Program-made: the position numbers and the translations under genes
Shown: piece by piece, positions 11,101 to 34,800 of the stretch
Position numbering within the stretch: the stretch's first letter is position 1
Layout of the letters: every line of letters starts with the position of its first letter
Source of the DNA: Oryzias latipes
Taxonomy: Eukaryota; Chordata; Actinopteri; Beloniformes; Adrianichthyidae
Length of the DNA stretch: 64,000 nt
Direction: 5' to 3'
Assembly: GCF_002234675.1 (NCBI RefSeq)
Contig: NC_019866.2
Span: forward strand, 13,173,261 to 13,237,260
The notes under the pieces: generated by a model
Seen by the model: the letters and a program-made list of their open reading frames with translations, nothing else
Told to the model about the DNA's origin: nothing
Databases searched by the model: none

Positions 11101-13200
11101 TAACCTTGACAAAAATCCCGCGGCACACCAGCACCCCCCCCCCCCCCAAAAAAAAGCAGAAACTCATAGTCTGTTTTGATCTACAGCCCCCCCCCCCCCC
11201 CCCCCCCCCCCGGCAATCTGACGTGCATTTTTGTGATAATTGTGGCAGAAAAAGCAGGAAGTTAGGATGTTTTTTCTAAAAGATGTAATAAAAGTTAAGT
11301 TACATACAAACTGTATGTTCGTTGTGGTTTCAATCCGTGTAACAAGGACGACTCATTGTACGCTAAGGCGCTGTCCCTTTAAGCCAATGCATCATGGGAG
11401 ATGTAGTGTGAATACGGCGAGAAAACGGCAGAAACACTTGCGTCTCTGAGCTTCATGGTTTTGTTCACTTGTTCCACGGTCTGATACCGGATTCTGTGGA
11501 AAGCTACACCGCTAAAGACGAGCTTTAGCTGCTATTTTTGTTGGAAATGAGTGAGTTATGAGCTAAATTGGAACAAGGAAGTTTAGACTTTAAACACTTC
11601 TGATTGGTCAGACTGATGACATGTGATAAAGCCTTCAAGAATGATTGGTGGAGTCGTGGAGACAGTAAAAGCTGCGGGACTTTTCAGAAAACAGTTATAG
11701 CTGCAGGTAAATCGCGGTGCCGTCATTTTATCAAAATGTCTTTAATAGAATCAAATAAACACAAAGAAATAAGTATTTTATGATCTTTCTTATTCCTAAC
11801 TACTCAGTGTTTTTATCAGGACCTGTTTGGATGAACAAAGAGCTGATTTCCTGGAGATGGTTAATGTTTTTAGATCAGTTAATGAGGGCAATTTTCCACG
11901 GCACACTTGACCATCTCCCACGGCACACTAGTGTGCCGCGGCACACTGGTTGAAAAACACTGCCTTAGACAGCTCTTTGGTCTTGGCCATAGTTGAGTTT
12001 GGAGTGTGACTGTTTAAAGCTGTGGACAGGTGTCTTTTATATAGATAACTAGTCAAACAGCTGCCATTAATACAGGTAACGAGTGAAGGACAGAGGATCT
12101 CCTTACAGAAGAAGAAGCAGGTCTGTGAGAGACAGAAATCTTGTTTGTAGGTGATCAAATACTTAGTTTCCACCATAATTTACAAATAAATTCTTTAAAT
12201 ATCAGACAAAGAATTTCTTGATTTTCTTTCTCATTTTGTCTCTCATAGTTGAGGAATACCTATGATGAAAGTTGCAGGCCTCTCTCACCTTTTTAAGTAG
12301 GAGAACTTCCACAATTGGTGGCTGACTAAATCCTTTTTGCCCCACTGTATGTACATGTTTGCCGAAAATCTGAAAAGTTGCATTGAAAGTAATCATTATA
12401 TAAATGTGGCACATCTTAACATCCCCTCTGAACAATTATTTATTTGTGTTAAAATACTAAAATGAATTAGAATTGACTACAAAAGTGAAATCAATCACCA
12501 ATAAAAAGTTTAAAGATGTGAAAGTTTTTCAAGTGGGCTTATAAATATGTACTTTTCCCCATTCAAGCAGTTAATGAAACTCTTTTACAATCACATTTAA
12601 TAGAATCAATGTGTTGTGTGTACTATATATATAAGAAATGTTTATGTATGATTAAGAGTAATTATTTCAAGAACGCATCATCCTTTATTTTCCAATCGCC
12701 TTGACTTCATAGCTTAAATATCTGTAGTTTAAAAATAACTTTTTCTGTCCGTATTTTTTGTTTGAAACTGAAAAGAAACTATAAATCTTACAGTACAGGA
12801 CACAAAAGGATACATAAAAAAAGAGCCACTTACTTTGTAAATGTAGTAATAACCTTTCAAGGTAGACTGTGAGGACAACAGTGAAGCCAAAATAAAAGCA
12901 ATCGTTCAGAAAATCCTTCAAATGAGGCTGTGGCTCTGATTTTATCCCAAATCTAGCTGGGATGAAAGTTCATTTCTACTCACAGCATCGCAGTTCTTCT
13001 CATTGTAGAAGAACAGGGTCGTGTTCTGAAGCCTGAACCAGTACGTGGCCCACATCAGTTTCTTTAAGTAGAACAAAGGGAGCAAAATGGATGTGTCCTC
13101 TTTGTGAGCTGAACGCAAACAGGTTTCTCTAACTTACCAGAGTATCTTTCCTTTTCTGCAGAAACCCTTCAAACAGTAAACGGGTCCCATCAACAGACAT
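6111..13200 (-). CDS. Small PH-domain adaptor-like protein with tyrosine motifs
   Basis: Ten exons: 13138-13200, 12984-13061, 12834-12866, 9511-9597, 9340-9422, 7398-7483, 6512-6592, 6344-6427, 6204-6257 and 6111-6133. They form one frame of 223 aa. Residues 6-115 form a pleckstrin-homology domain: [59 protein letters not shown], then the terminal-helix motif [13 protein letters not shown], whose tryptophan is a PH hallmark. The tail is disordered and rich in tyrosines in SH2-binding-like contexts (RIYEEH, GDYDHLP, DVYDSP, PTYDVP), so a membrane-recruited, tyrosine-phosphorylated adaptor is likely, as in the DOK, STAP or SH3BP2 groups. I do not recognise the specific gene. In human the equivalent place between RHOT1 and C17orf75 holds RHBDL3. 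The start ATG has a purine at -3 (CCACCATGT). Two introns are swollen by transposons. Confidence 0.8.
6725..7060. repeat. Degenerate palindromic minisatellite
   Basis: About a dozen 20-30 bp units are variants of CACAAATTAGCATTTTGTGG. The left half (to about 6930) reads mostly in one orientation and the right half in the reverse complement (CCACAAAATGCTAATTTGTG), so the block could fold as a large imperfect hairpin. It lies in an intron of the PH-domain gene. Confidence 0.7.
7146..7352. mobile_element. piggyBac-type MITE flanked by TTAA
   Basis: A 207-bp element with inverted termini CCCTTGTGCTATC and GATGGCACAAAGG is flanked on both sides by TTAA (7142-7145 and 7353-7356), the piggyBac target duplication. 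CCC/GGG ends next to TTAA are typical of that superfamily. It has no coding capacity. Confidence 0.75.
7521..9175 (+). mobile_element. Tc1-like transposon with long terminal inverted repeats
   Basis: A 1,655-bp element sits between TA dinucleotides (7519-7520 and 9176-9177), the Tc1/mariner target duplication. The terminal repeats are about 280 bp long and very similar (7521 to about 7803, and about 8895 to 9175), sharing the outer motif CAAAAATATAAATGCAAC. This is much longer than the 30-80 bp repeats of many Tc1 copies. It carries a decayed transposase and sits in an intron of the PH-domain gene, opposite to that gene's direction. Confidence 0.93.
7817..8854 (+). pseudogene. Tc1-like transposase, inactivated
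   Basis: The frame encodes a DD34E transposase: an N-terminal helix-turn-helix ([20 protein letters not shown]), a second DNA-binding region, then the catalytic core with [16 protein letters not shown] and [12 protein letters not shown]. The third catalytic residue, normally E in SPIENVW, reads D. A run of 29 A (8077-8105) sits in frame and encodes a lysine tract between the DNA-binding and catalytic parts. A TGA follows DALDRRI at about 8693 and another interrupts the tail, after which the normal C-terminus ([15 protein letters not shown], then [10 protein letters not shown]) is still readable. Few changes have accumulated, so inactivation is fairly recent. Confidence 0.9.
9425..9452. repeat. 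(CA)n microsatellite at an exon acceptor
   Basis: On the minus strand this is a (TG)n tract directly before the AG acceptor of PH-gene exon 5 (exon starts at 9422), so it forms the polypyrimidine/TG region of that splice site. Confidence 0.8.
9893..12347 (-). mobile_element. Tc1-like transposon, old copy, split by a hAT element
   Basis: The outer ends are CAGTGGGGCAAAAA and TTTTTGCCCCACTG, flanked by TA on both sides (9891-9892 and 12348-12349). Without the nested 899-bp insert the element is about 1.55 kb, normal for Tc1. Transposase remnants are on the minus strand: MAKTKELSK near 12000, then [20 protein letters not shown] near 11010, and [19 protein letters not shown] near 10200. The coding region is heavily broken. 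It lies in the PH-gene intron between exons 3 and 4. Confidence 0.9.
11064..11962. mobile_element. Non-autonomous hAT element nested in the Tc1-like copy
   Basis: An 899-bp element has inverted ends CAGTGTTTTTCAACC and GGTTGAAAAACACTG and is flanked by a perfect 8-bp target duplication CCTTAGAC (11056-11063 and 11963-11970), as hAT elements make. The sub-terminal sequence (GCCACGGCACAC and its reverse) is typical of Charlie/hAT-type fish MITEs. Two long C runs lie near 11127-11148 and 11187-11210. There is no transposase gene. It interrupts the Tc1-like transposase just after its first codons, so it is younger than that copy. Confidence 0.92.
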
Positions 13201-13489
13201 GGTGGCCTCCAGAAGAAGCAGATCAGCCCCCCTCGCCTCGCCGTGGCAGCCAGTCACTTAAACCTCCGTCGGCGTGGATGTGTGGTGTCACTTCCTCCTC
13301 GCACAGGTTGGAGTCTCTTTACACTTCTCCATTTTGCCCATCACTGGTTTTTCTCCATAACAGGAGAACATACTTGTTTCCCACCTTTAGTTTTACTATT
13401 AATTCTACTTTTGCTCCAAAACGATAAAAATGTTCTGCTTTGACTATTTTTTATTCATAATTTTAACAATTTAAACACAAACAGCAGTT

Positions 13490-14253
13490 CCAGATGACAA
13501 ACCTTTATTGTAAATGTTGAGGGAAAAACAGAACGCTTTGATTATATGACGCCAGGCTGGAAGGGTTTTTCTTAACTGCTGTATTATTGTTTCGTTGAGG
13601 ACCGAAGCACTTTTTGAAAAGCAAAAACAACACATGCAGCATAAATGATGACAGATTTGATAATACTAAATACAAAAATACATGAAAACTCTGCTTCATG
13701 CATTCAAAACAGCCAAATAGAGGTTAATAAATAACTCTGTTTAAACATGTTCGTGACAACCGTGACCTTTCAAGAGGTACATGTGAGCACCACTCATCGT
13801 CTGATCTCATGTTGGTGTTTCTTTTGGATTCCAATGCTGCCTATAGATCCTAAAAATGTCTAATACCATACTGCATATACATCGCTAAACAGATTCAAGT
13901 CCCTTTTAGTGTCGCTCCTGTTCAGTTCCCGAATCTCCAAATATCTTTAACCAGAGGAATAAAAAGAACTGAATCAGTTGATAAAAATCCTGTGACCTCT
14001 AAAGTTTGACCTGGGCTAAACTGAAGCATCTGCTTTTAGAAACTGTGCTCCAAAAATGCCCATTTCAACTCACTCTTGATAAGATAAAACTAAAAACGAT
14101 CGTATTTGTTTCTTGCTCGTATTGGTGTCAATCAACCATGAGGTGCAGACATCAGCTTTGGCCTCTCCGAGCGCCAGTCTTTAAGAGTCTTTCAGGTAAT
14201 CGGGGAGTGGATTCCACAGAAATACCAGGGAGGAAGTGAGTCTCTCTTGCTGA
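13490..14253 (-). other. rhot1: rhot1 3' UTR
   Basis: Non-coding sequence follows the rhot1 stop codon. An AATAAA signal (seen as TTTATT at 13504-13509) marks the probable cleavage region, about 300 bp before the start codon of the PH-domain gene on the same strand, so the two genes lie close in tandem. Confidence 0.6.
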
Positions 14254-27361
<13,108 letters not shown>

Positions 27362-27560
27362 GTTTGAGATCAACTTCCGCAACAAAAGCAAACACAAAAA
27401 AGTCTTTAATGTTTCATGAAGCTCTCCTAAAAGCGTCCTCCTCCTCCTCGTCGTCCGGCAGTTTACCTAACGCGGGCCCTCCCGCTGTCAAACAGTCGGC
27501 GCCTTTGCTTTTGTAGGACAAAACGGACGGGAGGTTTTCGCTCCTGTTTGGGCTTTTCCT
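27362..27560 (-). promoter_or_regulatory. rhot1: Probable rhot1 promoter/5' UTR
   Basis: The sequence immediately upstream of the rhot1 ATG is GC- and CpG-rich (CGTCGTCCGGC, CGCGGGCCC) compared with the AT-rich surroundings, as expected of a housekeeping CpG promoter. No TATA box is evident. This is inferred from composition and position. Confidence 0.5.
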
Positions 27561-28440
27561 AACTCTTAACAAAAACGTACACTTTGTCGTTTAAGCACAA
27601 AGGTGATTTTAAAAGCCGTGTGTGACACATAACACAATAATTCCATGACAATCACACGATTTTCGGCGCCCGCACAACATTTCGCATTGGACGATCCTTG
27701 AGCATGCCCGACCTCCAAGCACAGTGCTTCTACGGCAAACAGTAAAGTACAAACTTTGTGTGCGCTTCAATAGAAACACGAGTTCTGCTGCACTCTGGCG
27801 ACAAAAAACGGAATTACATCAATTAAAAAAGTTTAAATACTTTGTATCAAACTTTATTGAAATTAACAACTAAAGTTGAAGAGGGGAGATGAAGGGGAAG
27901 AAACAGTCATTTTTAAGGTCCTTGTTGGTTGGTTCTTCGTGTATCTTTTAACCAGGGGTTACAATCAAATCCTTAATTTTGTATTAATTTTTTTTCATAA
28001 TAAAAACAAACTTTCTAGAATAGATTACATTTTGGTTGAGCTAGTGCAACATAAAAATGTTGATTTTTGACTTACTGTGTACAGTATTAATATCTAACGT
28101 CCATTTATTCAATTCAATTACCCATGTACAATATGTTTATGTGGTTATATGAGTGCAATATAGGGTTTTCGTGTCCTATATTACATCACTCTATGTTCAA
28201 TAGTCTTCTATTATCCTTCAGTGAAACTGAATGTACACATTTCAGACAATAATTAGTTTTGCTTTTTGTATTTTATATTTACTCTGCGTTTCAGCCCGAT
28301 TTTTACATATCCTTTTAAAGACCTTGATTTTATTGTGCGTAAATGATAATAAAGAAAATTCTGAGTCTGACATAATTGACAGAATCCCAGTATAGATTTG
28401 AACCAAAAGAATAAACAAACCAAAACTATGTGAGGAATTC
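27561..28440. other. Intergenic region between rhot1 and adap2
   Basis: AT-rich, with no exon seen on either strand. The open frame at 27876-28070 has no family features. It separates the rhot1 5' end from the adap2 3' UTR. Confidence 0.5.
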
Positions 28441-28450
28441 CCTAAGTTGC

Positions 28451-28861
28451 TTTATTACTTTCCAACAAACAATGATTTTGACAGGTAAAAAAAACATTGA
28501 CAACATACCAAGTTGATCTTTTTGATTGCTCCTGTTATGAAAAAACAGTTTAACCTTAGTTATAAAAATAATTTAAAAAAATGATGGCCTATAACATTCC
28601 AAATTATGACTCCTATTATATTACTGTACAAAAACATTGTTAAAGGAATGAACTTTATCAAACATCCTTTTTATATCAGGGTACAAGTTTGCAAATTTCA
28701 ATAGTTCTATGCAGTTTTCGAAGTTTCTTGTAACAGAGGTTTTAGTTTATTATGTTCTTTGGCGAGAGCTCAGCAGTGTGGAGTTCACCTCTCATCTTGC
28801 AAAGGTTTAGCCTTTTCTGGTCTTGCTGCAGTTTTTCTACTGTTTTCCATCTGTGTGAAGG
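28451..28861 (-). other. adap2: adap2 3' UTR with poly(A) signal
   Basis: The minus-strand AATAAA (TTTATT at 28451-28456) lies about 410 nt past the proposed adap2 stop codon. Confidence 0.5.
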
Positions 28862-31800
28862 TCATTTATACCTTATTTTGGCTTCAGCTGGAAGAAAAAA
28901 ATGAGATTATTGGAGCAGAATCAAACAGATGTTCATGGCGCGGACAGAGCGTGGCATCTCAGATATAGGAAAATGTCACTGAAAATTACTATAACCAGAA
29001 ATACATTTGAAATAAAATACAAAAAAATTAAAAAAAAAAGTTCAGATCAATTCTTTAGAGCCATTTTTTTTAACTCAAAAAAGAGACCGACCTATTTTGT
29101 AGGTCCATGTGTGAACTGGGTTTTATCTTGAAGACTCCCACTAATCATCCTTTGATCTATTCTCAAAGAGTTCCCAGAGGTCCTTTATTTATGTTTATGC
29201 CATCTTAGACAAAATCCAGTAGTACCGGTTTGTTGTTTTCTAGGTCATAGTTTCTGCAGAGCAGCAGTAGTTCAGCAGACATTTGATTTATGGGCAGGAC
29301 TATTGGTGCGGAGCTACCCCGCCCCCATTCCCCTCCCCGTTGCTCAGAGCTCAGAGCATGGAGCTTGTGGCCCGCCCAGCCTATTTTCGAAATCACAAAA
29401 AAGCTCTTTTTCAAACTAGGAATTTTTTAACGGCTCCCGATTCACAACAATTTGAATAAAGAAATACTCAGAAATGCATTTTTAAGATGAATTGTGTTAA
29501 TAAATGTCCTCCATCATCAGAAAAATGCTAAAATAACATCTGAAAAACAACCAAAAACACAGTTTTCACCAGAGTGGGTCTTTGATAAAAATATGCACCG
29601 ATTTTTCTAGGACAAATTTTTACAGTCAAACCAAAAGACATAAACTCGTCTTTCTAAGTATGGATATTAACCTTGAGTTCCCCGCACAGTTTCTCCATAG
29701 AAATTAGGTCCACATATTTAATGAGTATGTCATTTTAGCATAGAAATATGCAATTTTAGCCAATTTTTCCAAGAAGACCTGAAGGGTTTGGGGTAAAAGT
29801 GAAATAGGGTGTTTATTTTAGACACTTCATTTTAGACACACAATTTATTTTATTTTATTTTAGACACACAAGATTTCTAGAGTTTCTTAAAAGTTTTGGA
29901 TAGTCTGCACTTTCAATAACAAATACCGGTACGTTTTTTAATCTAAATTGTTATATGTACTGACACTCTTAATTAGTGTATCACAGAAAACATTGAATAC
30001 TTCAAGACAGTCTGTTGTGGATGTTATTAGATCTCATGTTGTCTCTTAAGTGTAAATTATGGATCACTGCATAACCAGCACTATTTGTGATCAGATCCAT
30101 TCAGGTGTCAATTAATGACCATAATTCCAAGGGTTTACCAGTGTAATCCTGCGGGGACATGGGCCTGGATTGGATCTTCCTCAGGGCATCTATCCATTCC
30201 CTCTGCTCCTTCTCCTGCTCGCACATTAACACAAACTGCCGCGCAGGCGTGTCCACCATAATGCCATGCTTCCATTTGTTTCCTCGAGTGCTTTTTGGAG
30301 CAAACGCAGCCACTGAGTAACTGTTGCTTTCTGTGCCGATGAAAATGACCCCCAACTCCTCTGCGTCCTGCATTCCAATCATAAAAAGCACATGCAACAG
30401 ATTGTAAATGTACCTCCAAAACCTTGAAAGAATAAGACACACACGTTTCCGTTATTTTTTGTTACCAGTTGATCTTTGAAGTAATACAGCTTCCTTGTTT
30501 GAGAGTCCAAAACAAACCATCTCTTTTTGAATTGTTCTTTTTGCTGCAAGGAAGTAAAACGTTAACTCAAACACCGTTGAGGCTGGCAGCCGTCCAAAAC
30601 ATCACAGCGCACCGTTGGCGGTCTCACAGACAAAAAAGCTTAACAAAATTGAATGATGCAGACAAAAGGAGCAACATTTCAACAATCCTTTTGCAGGAGA
30701 CCACATGGCCTTTTTCAAACTTACATTTGGCCCTGTCTTTTCCATGTATCCCTCTTTAAGGTAGTTTCTTGTTATCTTTGGTACCAACTGAAAAAGACAC
30801 AGCATTGGAACAGCTTTTCGTTTTTTACCCAAAGCACAAAAAACACCCCAAAACACAAAAGTCTCCATAAAACGAGCAAAGTCAAAGGTAGTCGTTGGGT
30901 AAAGGTTTTAGGTGAATTCTTAAAAAAGAGCCTTACTTCTTTGTCACTTCCAGTTGGGTATGCTGTCTTCAGGTATGAATAGCGAGCAGCACGTATCACA
31001 TTGTACCATGTGACTATATCCTGCAAACAAAAGGACAATTTTATTCCTAGAACTTGTGGAAAATGTGTGTCACTTTTCCTACTGGGAACATCATCTCACT
31101 TCTGGATTTTCGTGATAAACAAAAAGGTTTCTGGTGTTGTGTTCAGTCTGGTAGGTGATCTGAAGCCCGTGAGGGTGTCCGATCTTTTCCGTCTGGAATG
31201 TGGCGTTCAGGTCTTTGATAAAGATTACAGCTTTGGGGCCTTTGGACTCCTACACAACAAACGAGCAAATGTTTCAACATGAAGTGCTTAGCAAACACAC
31301 AATTTCTGTCAAATGTGTTGGGTGTGCTGTTTTCTATCAATATTTTACAATTTGTTTAAGATTCCTCAAGACTCTTTGGCTGCTTGGCTCAAAACTTTAT
31401 TCAAATTTTTGCTAAAGTAGTTGTTGAACTGGCTTTTTAAAGACCAGGGTACAAAACCTATAACAGTATTTTGACTAAAATAACATTATTCCGTATTTTG
31501 AAAAATTCAATTTAAACAATTGAACAAAATGCAGTATAATAATATTATTCCGTATTTTGAATTATTCAATTTACACACTGTTTGCTGGTCGTGTTTTTCT
31601 TTGAATCGACTGAATGGAAATCACATGGATGTGTTTTGATTCCATGCACAATGTAAAGTAATTCAGCACAGGTTCTATGTTTGTTTGTTTATTTTTTAAT
31701 AATTTTGCAACTGTTCTTATGAGATATTTAAACTAAATAAATTATTATTATTTAATAAATAAAATAATGGTAGAGTTTTTCATTAAAAACGTAAAAAAAA

Positions 31801-34800
31801 AGAAACTGTTTTTTGGGGGCTGAAAAACCAACAGAAAAGCTATTTTATTTTAGCCGGAAAAGTAATAATTGCCTGAAAGGAAAACCATTTAGTGGATTCA
31901 ACATTGCCTTTTTAAGTGAATAAAAAAATTGAAATGTATCAGTTTATCAAATTTAGCTCAAAACTGTAAAGTTGTGCATTTTATCCTGAAAGGTGTTTTA
32001 CATGATTGTAAAACACCCCTTCAGAAAATGAAAGGGGAGAAAAGTATGAGTCTATTTTAACCTTTGTTCATATACCTGGTCACTCATCTGACATGTAAAC
32101 ATCTAAAAAAAAGTATGTTTTTTTGTAAACATTCTCTGCAAAATCTAAAAGATGCTAAACTATATCTATGTTAAATGTTAAGTTACAATTTGTAATTAAC
32201 TAAATGTAATTAATGATAATTATAACAATATAATTAATTAGATATAACACATCTCTTGATGGAAGAATGTACAGTGGGGCAAAAAATTATTTAATCAGCC
32301 ACCAATTGTACAAGTTCCTGCTACGAAAAAGCTGAGAGAGACCTGTGATTTTCATCATAGGTATACCTCATCTATGAGAGACAAAATGAGGAAAACAATC
32401 CAAAAAATCACTTAGTCTGATTTCTACAGAATCTATTTGTAAATTATGGTGGAAAATAAGGATTTGGTCGCAGACAAAAAAAGCAAGATTTCTGGCTCTA
32501 ACAGACCTGTAACTTCTTCTTTAAGAGGATCATCCACTCGTTTCCTGTATTAATGGCACCTGTTTGAACTCGTTATCGATATAAAAGACACCTGTTCACA
32601 ACCTCAGACGGTCGGCTACTTAGGAATGGGATCCTTTGGTTCCCGTGATGACTCTGGAAGGTACACTAACAACCGGAGACAAGATTTAAAGAAATCAGCA
32701 AATCGAGGTTGGACGCAAAAGCAGCGGCGGGTAGGCACAGCTGTGTTGTGACTGGGAAGGAGTGGGGAGACGATGGGGGTGTGCGAGTGAGGATAGCATG
32801 GAGATGGGCTTCGGGATTGAAACAGGGAGGGAAAAGAGGGTCATAGTTTTGACGGAGCTGATGCTAGAAGAAAAAGAAGGGCAATGTCGAATGACAGTGA
32901 CGAAGACGGAGGGGATGAAGAGGGAGGGGATGGCTATAAAGTCATTCTGAGGTTTTCTTTAAAAAATACTAGGGCGGGTTCTTTGAGCCTGATGAAACTC
33001 ACAACTATTCTTAAGAATCAAGTAGGGGATATCAAACTTGCTAGAGTCTCGAGAGATGGGAACCTGTTTCTAATAGATACTTAGTGGATAATAGAACCTC
33101 GCAGAGAAGTGTGATTACCCCTGTGGTGTTTTCAATTGTGATTAATGATATCTATAATTCCATTGGATGTGAATTTGGGAAGGCATTATATGCAGATGAT
33201 GGAGCCTTGTGGTGGATACAGAATGTTTGTGATGTGGAGAGAAAGGTGCAAGAAGCCATTACGGAGGTGGAAAACTGTTCCTATGATTGGGGCTTCAAAG
33301 TTTCAGTGGGTAAAACAAAATGCATGGTTTTTACTGGGAAAGGGAAAACTGTTGTAAACGTAAAATTTGATGGAGAAGTAATGGAGCAAGTGCATAGCCA
33401 TAGGTATATTGGAGTTACATTTGATACAAAGTTGAAATGGAGATAGAACATTGATAGTAAAGTAGGGAGATGTAAGAAAGTCATAAATATACTGAGATCC
33501 TTGAAAGGCACTGGGTGGGGAGCTAGTGCACAGGCTTTGAAACAAATATATATCACAATGATTAGCTCAGTTATTGATTATGGAATTATAGTTTACAATT
33601 CAGCTTGCAAAAGCTGTTACATAAGGTGGCGGTCATCCAAAATCAACCCTTAAATTGTATGTGCTGGGGCAATGAGGTCAACTCTTGCTGTCGTTACAAG
33701 TTGAAATGGGGGAACTCCCATTAAATCTCAGATCTAAACAACTTCTGCTTAATTATTGAGTGAATATTCAGGGTTGTGTAGATGAAGATCACATGGTTTG
33801 AAGAGCTAGTGCTCCCTGTTGGGAGAGTGGTAGTGGGAAAAACAAAAGTGTTGTTTGGATCTAGAGTGGTGAGAGTAATGGAAAGACCCAAGTCAAGAAG
33901 ATTTTGAACCCTTCATTTTTTGCAGTTGACATGTTGGCAATGTAATTTAGTTTACTCTGGTTGGAACAGAATGGAATTGGTGATGAAGTAATTTGCTCAG
34001 ACTCATGGTTAGCATTGATGTCTGTGAAATCTTTTTCTTCCGAAAGCAGGTCAGATCTAATGTATGACATTTATGAGAGTCTGTTCAGATTGGAGAAATT
34101 GCAGATCAGTATCAGATTTATATGGCTACCAGCATATATGTAGGTGGAGGGAAATAAACATCACTGCTCTAGAGGAGATCTGCATGGAGGAATGGGCCAA
34201 AATAACAGCAACCGTTTGGGAAAACCTTGTAAAGACTTAAAGAAAACGTTTGACTGCTGTCATTGCCAAAAAAGGGTATATAACAAAGTACTGAATTGAA
34301 CTTTGGTCATTGACCAAATACTTATTTCCACCATAATTCTTCAAAAATCAGACAATATGATTTTCTGTTTTTTTTTTTTTTTTTTTTTGTCTCTGATAAT
34401 TGAGAGAGAGCGATATGATGAAAATTACAGGCCTCTCTCATCTTAAGTGGGAGGATTTGCATAATTGTTGGCTGACTAAATAATTTTTTGCCCCAGTGTA
34501 AACCCTTAGACTCACAAAACAAATACATTTAAACTCTGAACTGAACTCAACGTGGGCTCCTCAACGGACGGTTGTGTTTTACTGTATTGATCAGCCACAG
34601 CAAAGCCACCAGAAACTTACATCTTCCCTGTTGTAGTACGTCAGGGTGAACCCCCTCTCAGATAGAACAAACTTCCTCTTCAGAAACTGCGTGTTCTCTT
34701 TCCCTTTCTTCCACAATATTCCTTCGTAGAAACCTGATTAAATAAACATGTTACCACAAATATGTTTAAAAAAAAGAAACTGCAATGACTTTATTTAGTT

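Noticed and set aside
10836-11279. Proline-rich open frame (runs of P) on the plus strand
   Set aside because: The prolines come from the C runs inside the hAT element; there is no domain or splice context.
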